DNA of 64,000 bases from Hypomesus transpacificus (GCF_021917145.1 NC_061080.1:8879631-8943630); one strand, 5' to 3'; positions 31,329 to 42,734 are shown, counted from the stretch's first letter. Numbers and translations are program-made. The notes: a model not told the origin generated them from the sequence alone.

Positions 31329-32640
31329 TTGTTTTTTTTCACAATGTATGCTTCATGTTTTGGCTGCTTGCAATGTTTGGGACTACCTCGTTGTTATGAT
31401 CAGTGACCTATGCTCTTTTGTAAAGCTCTCTCTAGGAAGTCGCTTTGGATAAAAGCGTCTGCTAAATGCATAAATGTAAATTAAAAGTCAAAACCTTTCC
31501 CAAACGTATCAACAAAGTACCAACAGATCGTTTATTCTATTTGTGTCAACGCAGGCTTCCCCTCCCACCCTATTCTACTGTGGACTATTCCATCGATTGC
31601 AGCAACTGCGCAGCAAATCACGTCATTTCAGTTGGTTAATATGAGACAGTAGAAGAGTGAAGTGAATGTAAAAAACAATTTGCTAAATGAAACGCAACTC
31701 CCCAAGCGGAGCACAAAAGAGAAAGACAAAATAGGAGAGTTAACAAATAGCTGCCAAACTGAAACTACTGAAGAAAACGTCATTTTTCTCTCCACTGGTA
31801 TCCAATGATGCGGCAGCTAGCACAAGTGCTGCTCAGTGAAGTTTGGCTAGCAACAGCAGCTACTGTAGGCTAGCTTGCTCGTTGCACAATTTATCGGGGT
31901 CAGCTTCTCCACGCAGGTCTCTATACTCATTGTTACTGACAATGATTGCTTCTAGCAAACTTTTTTTGAATGAGCCATTTCCCCCTAAATAAATGTCAAG
32001 CTTATTTACGTTTTTTGGGGCATATTTTCAGTCAGCAGATGGTACTGTTTGAATCGCGATTCCATCTGAAATAGTGCCGGTGACAATGTTGTACAATAGC
32101 TTGTTTCAAAGGGGCTTCTTATGAATTAATTGAGCTAATATGAGTAGGCTAAATGCTTGAAAATATCGCTAGAAGGGAAAAACTTATGGTGTCATAGAGG
32201 TTAGCACCGTTTTACACCGGATTGCCCAATATCTTCGTTTGATTCAACTGAGGCTGCTATAGCTTATCAATATTCCCTCTTGCAGGGGAAATAAGACAAC
32301 TGTTTCAGTCTACACTTCACTTTTTGTATTTTGAATTGTAAATGAGCAGCAACAAATGTATGCTTTTAAATCTATGCAATCTCCATAAATAGTATAGGTA
32401 TACGCATTTTTATATAAAATATACAGAATATCAGTTGTAAAAATTACAGTTAATAAACGGACCTTTCTACAACCGACGCAAGCACACCCTACAATTTCTC
32501 TAGAAATTGTACCCTCTCTAGTTATTATTATATTTATCATTATTATATGGATTGAAACGAGTGAGAATAGGAGTTAAGGGGGCCCCATGCCTGTCTTCGC
32601 CTGGGGCCCCAAAGTCACTAAATCGGCCACTGTATTTTGG

Positions 32641-33968
32641 TTTATTAAACGTTTGGTTCATAGACAATTGACTGCAGCCTATGCATGTGTGCATAGGACA
32701 TCTACTAGTTAGAAGTTTAATTACAACCTTAAAGAATTAACACTTTTTAATATGTCACTCATGTAATTATTTCATAACCAATTCTCCATTCAATCCTTGG
32801 GATTGAACATTGTAGGTCTTTTCTTTTGATTTTAGCTCTAGTGTACTAGACGTTTTTTCGCTTGTCTCAAAGAGGTTATGAGCTCTGCTAATCTGGTGAA
32901 TATCACTCAGATAGCTAGCTAGGGACAATTGGTGCTACTAGTACATAATCACCCAGATAGCAGCTGACTCCGGGACGGTTCTGGTTAAGTTCCGGCCGAT
33001 CCGAGTAACAGGCGGATCTGTTCCAGATCTGTTCCAGATTTAGTACAAGTGCAAGTACGCCTTCTCAGTGTCATTATACGGAACTGGCCCATTTTCTGAT
33101 ATTTTTTTACATTTTGAATTATTTATGATTTGACATGATGATGATGACGATACATTTATAAATGTACGCCCAGTCACCCATTAACCTAATTAGATGTGCT
33201 TTTAGCTTATGTTGTCATGAGTATCTGGCAGTTTTCAGAAATAAAATCGGTGATTGGACGACGAAGATTTTAAGGCAGGATAGGAATATAAATTCCCATA
33301 TTTTGAATGGGAAAAGGGCAAATACGCGAATCTCAGGATGACGCCCAGCTGGACTAACTGACCAAGTATTTACCTGCAGAAAGATACACCCCCCCCCCCC
33401 CCCCCTTCTCATGGATAAAAAACAGCAACAATCTGAAAGCTGGGACGCCAGCTTTTTATACATTTTAAATGTGTAATATTATCCTGAATGAACCAGATAT
33501 TTAGATATTTTTTTTTACTTGTGTACATTCACGTTATAAACCCATGTTATAACACACGTTAACAACAAAAATATGGTCTCCCAAAACTAAGTTAACATAA
33601 CAAAATAGGGGTTTCTCCCTTTCATAATCTGGAAATGAAATGTTAAGGCCACTGACCATCTTTAAAAACAGTAATAACTCCTTCATTTAATGAAATATAT
33701 ATTTTCTACAGAGTATTTCAGTAATACTATAGTAATATATCCTATAGTTTGGAAACTGTGGTATAATTTTGGAAATGTACACTTAAACACAGAATAAAAC
33801 ACTTCAGGGCTTAAAATACAATAAAACCAAAACAAGCTGTCACTATTAACGGTTTATTTAAAACAAGTTGTCTGCACGACATATAGCATAGGTCATGCTC
33901 TTTAACAGAAACATAGCTACAATACATTTAAAAATCACATTTAGCCTCATCTTATAAACTACAGTTTC
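32641..33968. other. Non-coding interval downstream of the SAMD3-like gene
   Basis: AT-rich, holding a poly-C run (C18) at about 33389-33406 and GATCTGTTCCAGATCTGTTC-type doubling near 33016-33040. It likely contains the 3' UTR and downstream flank of the gene whose stop is at 33969. No other gene. Confidence 0.35.
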
Positions 33969-34089
33969 CTACTCCCTCCATTCATAATCTGAAATCTTTT
34001 GGATCAGGGAGAGAACTTTGGCATTGACCGCCTTCTTGGATCCCTTCTCCACTTTGGTCCCCTTATCTGGATTTATGCGGAAAATACAT
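33969..34089 (-). CDS. SAMD3-like protein, last exon
   Basis: Acceptor TTAACAG before 34089. Encodes CIFRINPDKGTKVEKGSKK AVNAKVLSLIQKISDYEWRE then a stop at 33969-33971. Phase fits the exon ending AG at 34453 (Arg codon split AG|A). The NP.KGTKV...K...N.KVL.L...L.D.EW pattern is what I recall as the C terminus of teleost SAMD3-like proteins. Too short to be noticed as an ORF on its own. Confidence 0.8.
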
Positions 34090-34452
34090 CTGTTAAGAAA
34101 AGCAAAAGTAAAACATTTAGAATTTTTGCATTCAGGGGAGATGGTAAAGGATCTGATAAAGGATCTGTGTAATATGAATATGAAAGTGCCTACTCAAATC
34201 ATTTTACCCAAAACTTGTTTAAGTCTGATCTTAGTGAAGAAAATAATGGATCACTTGCCGTGGAAACTATATAATTTAACACCTGATCATAGAAACTCAC
34301 ATAATAAGTGGCTGAAGGGACAGAACATAGGTATTCAGATGGTGGTCACAAAGTTAACAGCAAATATGGTGTCAGTGGTTCATGGTAGCTGCCCATCTTG
34401 ATACTGTGAATGCCCCTGAGGTACATGAACATTTTAGTGACTGGATTCTTAC

Positions 34453-34621
34453 CTCTGCAAGAACTCCAAAGTTGTCCCCAGTGTTGCTGGATAACTGATG
34501 TTTAGGCAGTAGTATAGAGCAAACATCAGGAATAGTGCATCTCCAAAGTTGGTGACGCTGCCATTGACAATACACTGGTCTGCAGAAACCATAAAGGTCT
34601 CAGCCGTCACAGGGGACTTCC
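34453..34621 (-). CDS. SAMD3-like protein, penultimate exon
   Basis: Acceptor TCTGTCTTAACACAG before 34621, donor CAGAG|GTAAG after 34453. Encodes KSPVTAETFMVSADQCIVN, GSVTNFGDALFLMFALYYCL and NISYPATLGTTLEFLQR. Open, with good splice sites and matching phases. The ORF on the same strand in another frame is a shadow. Confidence 0.82.
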
Positions 34622-34751
34622 CTGTGTTAAGACAGAAAAACAGCTCAAGTTGCCAAAATGTAATAAGTTCAATAAAGTCATAATTAAAGTGGGTCTATCC
34701 AACCTGTTTGACAGGAAAGCTTGTGTTAATATTAAGTTAAATTATTCATAC

Positions 34752-35738
34752 CACATACGATGATGCAAGGTGTCTTTGGTAGCTTCGCACAGTCAACCTC
34801 AAAAGCCAGGCATACTTCATCCATTTTATGAAACATTTGGTCTGCATCCTCATTGAAGTGCCTGAGAAGTAGCAGGAGAGAAGCAGGTAGATTGGCTTTC
34901 AGATGCTTCTGTTTGTCCACTTCCACATCTGCCAAGATGTCCTCAGTCTTGTTTCTTTTTTCAAATGATTTCAGGAATAAAACCACTCTCTCAGATTTGC
35001 TTTCTATGGCTTCTTCAGTCACATATACACCAGTTAGTTCCTTGAAATGGCTCCTCATGCCACAAGGCTCAAAAAGATATGGCCATTCTCTTTCAAGGTC
35101 AGTTACTTCTTCCCCACTGGTAATGTCTTTCCTCTGAGAAAAGAATGTAGTTGTCATTTTCATCTGTATGTTTTTGCTGTCACTGCTGTTAGAAAAGAAC
35201 ATTTTCTTCAGTTCTTCTTGTTTAAATTTCTGTGATTCATTTGTTTCACCAGGTGGCAGTGTATTCAGGAGCCAGTTTACGCAGCCATAAGAATCAATTC
35301 TCAACTTCTTGTGGGGTGTACCATCACAGGCGCTAGATACCTGTCTTTTCTGGGCAAAGTAGTTGTTCCCTCTCTTCGGGTTGTCTACTCTACTGACGAG
35401 CTGCTTGGTAAGGGAGTCATAACCACTGCCAACAACTTCTCCTTCAATTACATCCTTGAATGATGATGGATAGGTCACTACCATCTTTCTAGCTACTTCA
35501 CTCAGGTGTTTCTTTCCTGGAAATGGGCAAACTGTGAGGATTTCACTAACCAAGAGCTTGATCATCTGCAGTCTTTCATTCTTCTTTGGTTGCTCCTTAT
35601 TCTTCAGTTTTCTCATCAGTTCTGTGGGCATTTTGTTCCATGGGATTGAAAAATTAAAATGCCAGTCATTTTCCACTGGTCCACGAGTATGGAGTGCACT
35701 TGTGCTTGACTGTGGTGAACAGTCCGCATTGTATCCAT
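34752..35738 (-). CDS. SAMD3-like protein, large central exon
   Basis: Acceptor TTTTGTGCCCTGACAG before 35738, donor ATGTG|GTATGA after 34752. Encodes about 329 residues: FSIPWNKMPTELMRKLKNKE, then ERLQMIKLLVSEILTVCPFP GKKHLSEVARKMVV, YPSSFKDVIEGEVVGSGYDS LTKQLVSRV, a region with REWPYLFEPCGMRSHFKELTG, and a C-terminal stretch ending KTPCIIVCG. These blocks match a large teleost family annotated as sterile-alpha-motif-containing 3-like; the biochemical role is not established. No signal peptide or membrane segment. Reading upstream from 35738 in the same frame (to 35832) is probably intron. This exon can be joined in phase straight to the exon at 36305. Confidence 0.83.
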
Positions 35739-35995
35739 CTGTCAGGGCACAAAAGTAACTTTTCATGAGAATTCCTTGTAGCATGTATTTGTAAAGGAAG
35801 TATCTTGAGCCTGTACCCCTATACAGACACATACGATGGCTGAGCGGTTAGGGAATTAGGCTTCCAATCAGAAGGTTGCTGGTTCGATTCCTCTCGTGGG
35901 TGTTTGGGGAGTTTCAGTCACTCTTCTGGGTGTTGCTATGGGGCTCTGTTCCATAGCACTGGGAGTTTGGAAGATATCTGCTGAATCATTTTCAC
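35739..35995 (-). CDS. SAMD3-like cassette exon disrupted by a SINE head
   Basis: Acceptor ACATAACATTTT-like CTTTTAG before 35995 (TTTTAG|GTGAAAATG). Opens in phase with exon 36305: GENDSADIFQTPSAMEQSP IATPRRVTETPQTPTR, then enters the antisense SINE head at about 35829-35905, where the frame meets TGA. A good donor, ATC|GTATGT, lies near 35830. If used as it stands this exon truncates the protein; if skipped, exons on either side still join in frame. Confidence 0.55.
35829..35905 (+). mobile_element. tRNA-derived SINE head inside the exon
   Basis: GATGGCTGAGCGGTTAGGGA (A box) and GGTTGCTGGTTCGATTCC (B box) match the SINE at 6394-6591. Only the ~75-bp tRNA-like head is present, with no tail. 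It lies opposite to the gene and introduces a stop. Confidence 0.75.
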
Positions 35996-36108
35996 CTAAA
36001 ACATAACATTAGACAAGATGGGAATTAGTTGTTGTCTCATGCTTTGTGTTAATGAAAAAAGGTCAACATAATACATCAAGACAGGTTTTCCCACAAATTA
36101 CAGTATGC

Positions 36109-36270
36109 CAGTTTCTCAACCCAGCCCTTGAGGCCCACATATTTCAACTAGCTCACCAGCAGCTCACCTGATTCCACCAATCAAGCCATTTCATATTAGA
36201 ATCAGGTGGAGGAATATGGCAAAAGTGTGTGAGGGCAGGGACAGGCCTCAAAGGTATTGTTGAAAAGCTG
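36109..36270. mobile_element. hAT-like MITE in SAMD3-like intron
   Basis: CAGTTTCTCAACCCAGCCCT TGAGGCCC at the left and, reverse-complemented, CAGCTTTTCAACAATACCTT TGAGGCC at the right. 162 bp, with no clear target duplication. A related end (GGGTTGAGAACCACTG) is at about 37637-37652. Confidence 0.6.
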
Positions 36271-36304
36271 CACAACAGTTCTTTCAACTAACTAGTATAC
36301 GTAC

Positions 36305-36505
36305 CAATAGCCTTAAAGCTGGCAATCACTTTCCTTGCTTCTATTGGCCTTAGGATGTTAAGAAGGTCTGCCTCCCTGACATACTTCATATCTTCCAGGC
36401 ATTCCACTCCCAATGTCTTCAAGGCGTTTTGCAAAGACTGATCTCCACATGGGTTTGGAAGAACAGAGGCAATAAAAGAGCCAAGAGCATCATCTTCTTC
36501 CATAT
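36305..36505 (-). CDS. SAMD3-like protein, first coding exon (SAM domain)
   Basis: Acceptor CCTTTTCATTTGTAG before 36505, ATG at 36503, donor ATTG|GTACGT after 36305. Encodes MEEDDALGSFIASVLPNPC, then SLQNALKTLGVECLEDMKYV and READLLNILRPIEARKVIASF. The segment from GSLQNAL to KVIASF has the L..LGV..LEDL..V.E.DLL..L..IEARK pattern of a SAM protein-interaction domain. The start lies right after an acceptor, so an upstream non-coding exon is expected; the region above 36540 is now L2 LINE sequence. Confidence 0.75.
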
Positions 36506-36539
36506 CTACAAATGAAAAGGAGGAAATCACATTGCTGCG

Positions 36540-37495
36540 GTCTCCCGGTCGTGTAGATTCACCCTCTACACCATCCGGAACATCAGGAGATATCTGTCTG
36601 AGCACTCCACCCAGCTGCTTGTCCAAGCACTTGTCCTCTCCAAGTTGGACTACTGCAACTCGCTGCTCGCCGGTCTCCCAGCATGCACAGCCTGCCCTCT
36701 TCAGAGGATTCAGAACGCAGCGGCCCGCCTGGTCTACAATCTACCCAGACGGTCCCACGTTACCCCGCTCCTCATCTCCCTCCACTGGCTACCCATCACG
36801 GCCCACATCAGATTCAAGACCCTGGTACTGACCTTCCGAGCAGTGAACGGGACTGCACCCGACAACATCAAGTCTCTCCTGCAGCATTACACCCCCGCCC
36901 GCCACCTACGGTCTTTTTCAGACAACCGCCTGGTGGTCCCACCGCTCAAGACTGCCCGGTCCCAACACAAGCTCTTCTCCTGCCTGGCCCCCCAGTGGTG
37001 GAATCAACTCCCCACCTCCATCAGAGACAGAGACTGTCTCTCCACCTTCAAGAGAAGGCTCAAGACGCACTTGTTCAGGGAGTACAACGGTACTTAGGAA
37101 TGGTTTGCTGAACCCAATGCTAGTTTCCTCAAGGATCACAATGACTCTTGCTTAGAGACTTGTTGCTCTTGTTGGTTAGTGGTAGCTGATTCTAACTGTT
37201 GTATTCTATTTTAGTACATTTTTATTTTATTTTACTGTTGCTTGTTTTTCTACAGGTACACTTGCACTTACAGATTCATGTTTAAATTGTAACTTGCTTA
37301 ACTACATGCTCTTTTGGTTTTTCCCTTTGGCACTTATTTTTTGGTTGTTCATAATGTGTGCTTGTTTTGGCTACCCGCAATGCTTTGGGGCTATCTTGTT
37401 GTTATTATCAGTGACCTATGCACTTTGTAAAGCTCTCTCTTGGAATTCGCTTTGGATAAAAGCGCCTGCTAAATGAATAAATGTAAATGTAATTA
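36540..37495 (+). mobile_element. 5'-truncated L2 LINE (C-terminal domain and tail)
   Basis: Coding frame 36645-37097: DYCNSLLAGLPACTACPLQR, RLVYNLPRRSHVTPLLISLH WLP, RFKTLVLTFRAVNGTAPD, HKLFSCLAPQWWNQLPTSIR and STFKRRLKTHLFREYNGT, the standard L2 C terminus, open to its natural stop. The 3' UTR ends GCTTTGGATAAAAGCGCCTG CTAAATG and TGTAAATGTAA. It overlaps nothing coding in the SAMD3-like gene but abuts its first exon. Confidence 0.9.
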
Positions 37496-37733
37496 TGAAA
37501 TGTAACACCTGATTCAAATAAAAGGGTCGTTATCTAGCTCTGTAGAAGCCTGGTAACGAACATACATTTGAATCAGGTGTGTTGGAGCAAGGAAACTTCT
37601 AAAACAAGCAGGACAGGGGGTCCCTGAGGACAGGGTTGAGAACCACTGGTTTAATGTATTGGTCTACAACAAGGGATTCAAAGTCATGTTGTTGATGCCA
37701 AATTCAGTTCAGTGTGATTGCTATGTGAATGAC

Positions 37734-38340
37734 AGGGCTGGACTGGCCATCTGGCATAGCGGGCATTTGCCCGGTGGGCCAACGCATTTTTGGGCCGAAT
37801 CGCCAATATAATTTACAGGCTTTGTTTTTTTGGTCGGGCCGGCCCATAGAGAACTGACAGCGGCCCATTGGTTAATTTTTTTTATTGGCACTGGCCTGAC
37901 CCAATGAAATCCAGGAACCCCCTTCCCCTGATTCATAATATCGCCTCCCGCAAGCCCAGAGACACAAGCTGTTGGCTAATGCGTATGCTGGTTTAGCATC
38001 GTAAATGTTTTGCATCGCAAAAATGGAGAAACAACCACCAAAGCGCAAGGGAGGCGCAGAAAAGTTCAGGGAGATAAAGAAAACAAAATCTACAGGGGAA
38101 TGCCACAAAACGTGCCAACATTTCGAACATGTTTGGGGGGGCCTTTAGCTGCTTCAACATCAGCATGACCTGTAGAGCAAGGAGGAGAGGTGGCTGGCTC
38201 AGAGAGGTGCTGACAAGGTCAGGGAAGAAGCCGAGGAGGAGACTGACCCTGACAGGGCCATGGGAACGAGTGAGGAAAAGATGGAAGTAGTTGACGACGT
38301 GGTAAGGAGTAGGCAAATTAACAGGGACTCAGGAAGGGAG
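37734..38340 (+). mobile_element. hAT element 5' part with TTF/MYM-like transposase start
   Basis: Begins CAGGGCTGGACTGGCCATCT and carries GGCCGGCCCATAG-type subterminal repeats. At 38023 the plus strand reads MEKQPPKRKGGAEKFREIKK, like the lysine-rich N terminus of hAT transposases in fish, and is then degenerate. No right end was found. An antisense L2 tail (TTTAGCAGACACTGTTGTCC) follows at 38374. Confidence 0.6.
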
Positions 38341-38483
38341 GGAGGCTGTGTATGTGTTTCTGTATTGTATTTAGCAGACACTGTTGTCCAAAGCGACAAA
38401 ATATGAATCTTACAATAATTCAAATGAACAGTAAACTGTTTAAAAGTTGCAAAGCCAATATTAAGCAAAATAGTAATAAATAT

Positions 38484-38680
38484 ACAGGGTGTCTACAGGT
38501 ATAAACAAGTTAAATGTAAGACTTTTTAAGACCTTTTAATACCACTTCTAAATGAAATTTAAGACCAAACTGACAATGTAAATACAAATCAAAAGTGGAA
38601 AAATACAATAATCTTTGCAAATAAACACAATGATCTCTGTTCAAAATGACTTTTTAAGGACCTTAGGCTGAATATAGCTG
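38484..38680. repeat. MITE-like repeat starting CAGGGTGTCTACAGG
   Basis: CAGGGTGTCTACAGGTATAA followed by AAGACTTTTTAAGACCTTTT AATACC has the look of a hAT-type end with subterminal AAGAC repeats. The other end was not identified. Confidence 0.4.
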
Positions 38681-38689
38681 CAAGCAGCG

Positions 38690-38900
38690 ATACGGGTTCC
38701 TCCGCAAAATGTCTAAATATTATAAACTTCTACACTGTAGAAGATCGAGACTTGGACAACAAGAGAGCAAAACTACTTCATGCTTGGCCAACAAAAAAGC
38801 TGAACGGGGATTTGAACTCGTGAGCATAATGTTACAAGTCAGTCTCTCTAGCGTCTTTGCTACACACCGACCGCTGAAATTTTATGATTAGTAAGGGCTG
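38690..38900 (-). repeat. tRNA-like dispersed repeat, antisense
   Basis: TAGCTGCAAGCAGCGATACG at 38678 and, on the minus strand, TAGCAAAGACGC (A-box-like) and GAGTTCAAATCCCC (B-box-like) at about 38870-38797. Related to the repeats at 42.8-43.2 kb and 62.7 kb. Not a functional tRNA gene: arms are not paired well. Confidence 0.45.
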
Positions 38901-39153
38901 ACTATTAACTTTTCATAGGATATTGAAACTGTTCTTGAATTGATCTCTTTCCAAACTCTCAGTCAATGCATAACTAACAAGTCATGTGGGCAACTAGGCT
39001 AGGGCAGAGCTCATATTCAACTCCTTGCTAGAATAGCCTGTGACAATACAGCAACCGACTCTCTGGTCACATTAAACTACACAACATGCACAATCAGGGT
39101 GACCAACAAGATTATATTAACTAACCAACAATAACATTACAAACATCTAACTG

Positions 39154-42100
39154 TATACCCCTGCATACCCCTCCTTGAGTCACCACCTTACCGCGGTGGA
39201 GGGGTTTGCGTGTCCTAGTGATCCTGGAAGCTATGTTGTCGGGGGCTTCATGCCCCTGGTAGGGTCACCCAAGGCAAACAGGTTCCAGGTGAAAGACCAG
39301 ACAAAGCGTGGCTCAAAAAACCAACCATGAAGAAATACAACAATGGTTCTCAGTTGCCCCTGCCCGGAAGCGGGTCACCGGGGCCCCCCCCTGGAGCCAG
39401 GCCCGGGGGTGGGGCTCGATGGCGAGCGCCTGGTGGCCGGGCCTTTTCCCATGGGGCCCGGTCGGGCACAGCCCGAAGAGACAACGTGGGACCCTCTTCC
39501 AGTGGGCTCACCATCCGCAGGAGGGGTCATGGGGGTCGGGTGCAGTGTGAGACGGGCGGCGGCCGAAGGCGGGGGCCTTGGCGGTCCGATCCTCGGCTGC
39601 AAAAGTTAGCTTTAGGGACGTGGAACGTCACCTCGCTGGCGGGAAAGGAGCCTGAGCTGGTGCGCGAGGTAGAGAGTTTCCGGCTAGATATAGTCGGCCT
39701 CGCCTCGACGCACAGCGTGGGCTCCGGAACCAGTCTCCTTGAGAGGGGCTGGACTCTCTTCCACTCTGGAGTTGCCCTTGGTGAGAGGCGTCGAGCTGGG
39801 GTGGGAATACTGGTTTCCCCTCGGTTCGGCGCCTGTACATTGGGGTTCACCCCGGTGGACGAGAGGGTAGCCTCCCTCCGCCTTCGGGTGGGGGGACGGG
39901 TCCTCACTGTCGTTTGTGCTTATGCACCAAACGGCAGCTCAGAGTACCCACCCTTTTTGGAGTCTCTGGGGGGGGTGCTGGAAAGCGCTCCTCCTGGGGA
40001 TTCCCTCGTCCTCCTGGGGGACTTCAATGCTCATGTGGGCAATGACAGTGAGACCTGGAGGGGCGTGATTGGGAGGAACGGCCCCCCCGATCTGAACCCG
40101 AGTGGTGTTTTGTTGTTGGACTTCTGTGCTAGACACGGTTTGTCCATAACGAACACCATGTTCAAGCATAAGGGTGTCCATATGTGCACCTGGCACCAGG
40201 ACACCCGAGGTCTCAGTTCGATGATCGACTTTGTAGTCGTGTCATCGGACTTGGGGCCGCATGTCTTGGACACTCGGGTGAGGAGAGGGGCGGAGCTGTC
40301 AACTGATCACCACCTGGTGGTGAGTTGGCTTCGATGGTGGGGGAGGACGCCGGTCAGGCCTGGCAGGCCCAAACGTAATGTGAGGGTCTGCTGGGAACGT
40401 CTGGCGGAACCCTCTGTCAGAAGGAGCTTCAACTCCCACCTCCGGGAGAGCTTCGATCATGTCTCGGGGGGGGCCGGGGACATTGAGTCCGAATGGGCCA
40501 TGTTCCGGGCCTCCATTGTTGAAGCGGCTGACCGGAGCTGCGGCCGCAGGGCGGTCGGTGCATGTCGCGGCGGTAACCCTCGGACCCGGTGGTGGACTCC
40601 GGAGGTGAGGGATGCCGTCAAGCTGAAGAAGGAGGCCTATCGGACTTTATTGGCTGGTAGGACTCCAGAGGCAGCTGATGTGTACCGGCAGGCCAAGCGG
40701 AACGCGGCTTTGGCGGTCGCGGAGGCAAAAACCCGGGCATGGGAGGAGTTCGGCGAGGCCATGGAGAATGACTTCCGAACGGCTTCAAAAAGGTTCTGGA
40801 CCACCATCCGGCGGCTCAGGAGGGGGAAGCAGTGCTCTGTCAACACTGTATACGGTGGGGATGGTGCGCTGCTGACCTCGACGGGGGACGTCCTGGATCG
40901 GTGGAAGGAATACTTCGAAGACCTCCTTAATTCCACCAACACGCTTTCCGACGTGGAGGCAGAGTCTGGGGACATCGGGGGGGGCCCTTCTATCTCTGGG
41001 GCTGAGGTCGCCGAGGTGGTTGAAAAGCTCCGCGGTGGCAGGGCCCCTGGGGTGGATGAGGTCCGCCCGGAGTTCCTTAAGGCTCTGGATGTTGTAGGGC
41101 TGTCTTGGTTGACACGACTCTGCAACATCGCGTGGACATCGGGGACAGTGCCTCTGGACTGGCAGACCGGGGTGGTGGTTCCCCTCTTTAAAAAGGGGGA
41201 CCGGAGGGTGTGCTCCAACTTTAGGGGGATCACACTCCTCAGCCTCCCTGGGAAAGTCTATTCAGGGGTCCTGGAGAGGAGGGTCCGTCGGATTGTCGAA
41301 CCTCGGATTCAGGAGGAGCAATGTGGTTTTCGTCCTGGCCGTGGAACAGTGGACCAGCTTTATACCCTCCGCGGAGTCCTGGAGGGTACATGGGAGTTCG
41401 CCCAACCAGTCTACACATGTTTTGTGGATTTGGAAAAGGCGTTCGACCGTGTCCCTCGGGGGCTCATGTGGGGGGTGCTCCGAGAGTACGGGGTACCGGA
41501 TTTCCTGATCGGGGCTGTCCGGTCCCTGTACGACCGGTGCCAGAGTTTGGTCCGCATTGCCGGTAGTAAGTCGAACTTGTTCCCGGTGAGGGTTGGACTC
41601 CGCCAGGGCTGCCCTATGTCACCGATTCTGTTCATTACCTATATGGACAGAATTTCTAGGCGCAGCCAGGGTGTTGAGGGGGTCCGGTTTGGTGACCTCA
41701 GGATCGGGTCGCTGCTTTTTGCGGATGATGTGGTCCTGTTGGCTTCATCGGGCCGTGACCTTCAGCTCTCACTGGAGCGGTTCGCAACCGAATGTGAAGC
41801 GGCTGGGATGCGAATCAGCACCTCCAAATCTGAGGCCATGGTAATCGACCGGAAAAGGGTGGAGTGCCATCTCCGGGTCGGGGAGGAGATCCTGAACCAA
41901 GCGGAGGAGTTCAAGTATCTCGGGGTCTTGTTCACGAGTGAGGGAAGAATGGAGCGCGAGGTCGACAGGCGGATCGGCGCGGCGTCCGCAGTGATGCGGG
42001 CTCTGCATCGGTCCGTCGTGGTGAAGAAGGAGCTGAGTCGAAAGGCGAAGCTCTCTATTTACCAGTCGATCTACGTTCCTACCCTCACCTATGGTCACGA

Positions 42101-42535
42101 ACTATGGGTAGTGACCGAAAGAACGAGATCGCGAATACAAGCGGCCGAAATGAGCTTTCTCCGTAGGGTGTCCGGGCTCTCCCTTAGAGATAGGGTGAGA
42201 AGCTCGGTCATCCGGGAGGGGCTCAGAGTAGAACCGCTGCTCCTCCGCGTCGAGAGGAGCCAGCTGAGGTGGCTCGGGCATCTGATTAGGATGCCTCCTG
42301 GACGCCTCCCTGGTGAGGTGTTCCGGGCACGTCACACTGGGAAGAGGCCCCGGGGAAGACCCAGGACACGCTGGAGGGACTATGTCTCTCAGCTGGCCTG
42401 GGAACGCCTTGGGGTCCCCCAGGAAGAGCTGGCGGAAGTGGCCGGGGGGAGGGAAGTCTGGGCCTCCCTGCTTAGGTCGCTGCCCCCGCGACCCGATCCC
42501 CGGACAAGCGGCAGATGACGACGACGACGACGACG
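39154..42535 (+). mobile_element. Full-length RTE-like LINE, 3382 bp, exact 11-bp target duplication
   Basis: ACATCTAACTG occurs at 39143-39153 and 42536-42546, immediately bordering the element. There is a 5' region of about 170 bp, one uninterrupted ORF of 1063 codons, and a 3' end GCGGCAGATGACGACGACGA with a GAC-repeat tail. Truncated relatives at 11119 and 16124 end at the same place. Intact ORF and perfect flanks suggest a recent insertion. The clade (RTE, RTEX or Nimb) is not resolved by eye. Confidence 0.95.
39327..42518 (+). CDS. LINE polyprotein: APE endonuclease and reverse transcriptase, intact
   Basis: 1063 residues. Residues 1-92 are basic and Pro/Gly-rich with no domain; the start codon may lie further in. 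Endonuclease from about 93: [70 protein letters not shown] from about 560: [71 protein letters not shown] and the catalytic FADDVVLLA (41718). The C terminus has [16 protein letters not shown] and [11 protein letters not shown], without a recognisable RNase H. It would nick target DNA and copy its own RNA. No frameshift or stop seen. Confidence 0.95.
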   Translation: MKKYNNGSQLPLPGSGSPGPPPGARPGGGARWRAPGGRAFSHGARSGTARRDNVGPSSSGLTIRRRGHGGRVQCETGGGRRRGPWRSDPRLQKLALGTWNVTSLAGKEPELVREVESFRLDIVGLASTHSVGSGTSLLERGWTLFHSGVALGERRRAGVGILVSPRFGACTLGFTPVDERVASLRLRVGGRVLTVVCAYAPNGSSEYPPFLESLGGVLESAPPGDSLVLLGDFNAHVGNDSETWRGVIGRNGPPDLNPSGVLLLDFCARHGLSITNTMFKHKGVHMCTWHQDTRGLSSMIDFVVVSSDLGPHVLDTRVRRGAELSTDHHLVVSWLRWWGRTPVRPGRPKRNVRVCWERLAEPSVRRSFNSHLRESFDHVSGGAGDIESEWAMFRASIVEAADRSCGRRAVGACRGGNPRTRWWTPEVRDAVKLKKEAYRTLLAGRTPEAADVYRQAKRNAALAVAEAKTRAWEEFGEAMENDFRTASKRFWTTIRRLRRGKQCSVNTVYGGDGALLTSTGDVLDRWKEYFEDLLNSTNTLSDVEAESGDIGGGPSISGAEVAEVVEKLRGGRAPGVDEVRPEFLKALDVVGLSWLTRLCNIAWTSGTVPLDWQTGVVVPLFKKGDRRVCSNFRGITLLSLPGKVYSGVLERRVRRIVEPRIQEEQCGFRPGRGTVDQLYTLRGVLEGTWEFAQPVYTCFVDLEKAFDRVPRGLMWGVLREYGVPDFLIGAVRSLYDRCQSLVRIAGSKSNLFPVRVGLRQGCPMSPILFITYMDRISRRSQGVEGVRFGDLRIGSLLFADDVVLLASSGRDLQLSLERFATECEAAGMRISTSKSEAMVIDRKRVECHLRVGEEILNQAEEFKYLGVLFTSEGRMEREVDRRIGAASAVMRALHRSVVVKKELSRKAKLSIYQSIYVPTLTYGHELWVVTERTRSRIQAAEMSFLRRVSGLSLRDRVRSSVIREGLRVEPLLLRVERSQLRWLGHLIRMPPGRLPGEVFRARHTGKRPRGRPRTRWRDYVSQLAWERLGVPQEELAEVAGGREVWASLLRSLPPRPDPRTSGR

Positions 42536-42734
42536 ACATCTAACTGAACGAAGACAACAACTGAAATCCCTCGCATGGCTGTTGTAACCAAACTATTTTC
42601 CACAAGTCTTTGTGTTTTTTGACGCACTGCATGCTGGGTACCCAAGGGTGCTGACGCTGATTATCTAGCTGTGCTCCGACTGCGTGACAAGTATTAGTTT
42701 TTGGTCAGCTTTGGGACAAAGGTTAAGAAACGGT

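Larger units (their letters stand above)
28650..31483 (+). mobile_element. L2-clade LINE inserted in the hAT element
   Basis: 5' UTR-like sequence (GGCGTCTGGCAATCTAGAGG, 28752) precedes an endonuclease ORF. A broken reverse transcriptase follows, and the copy ends in GCTTTGGATAAAAGCGTCTG CTAAATGC plus TGTAAA. The 3' end of RT is deleted: coding jumps from LSLTAHL into 3'-UTR-like sequence near 31290. The 5' boundary and target duplication are not defined. Confidence 0.85.
28373..32632 (+). mobile_element. hAT element, 4.26 kb with inserted L2, perfect 8-bp target duplication
   Basis: TATTTTGG flanks it at 28365-28372 and 32633-32640. Left end CAGGGGCGGATTTACCCATT, right end the complement of CAGTGGCCGATTTAGTGACT, both followed by GGGGCCCC-rich subterminal sequence. 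An ATG at 31687 opens MKRNSPSGAQKRKRQNRR, like the basic N terminus of hAT (TTF/ZMYM-type) transposases, and is soon stopped. A nearly full L2 LINE occupies about 28650-31483. Confidence 0.9.

Noticed and set aside
40637..41233. 198-codon minus-strand ORF
   Set aside because: Shadow of the GC-rich LINE polyprotein; no domain.
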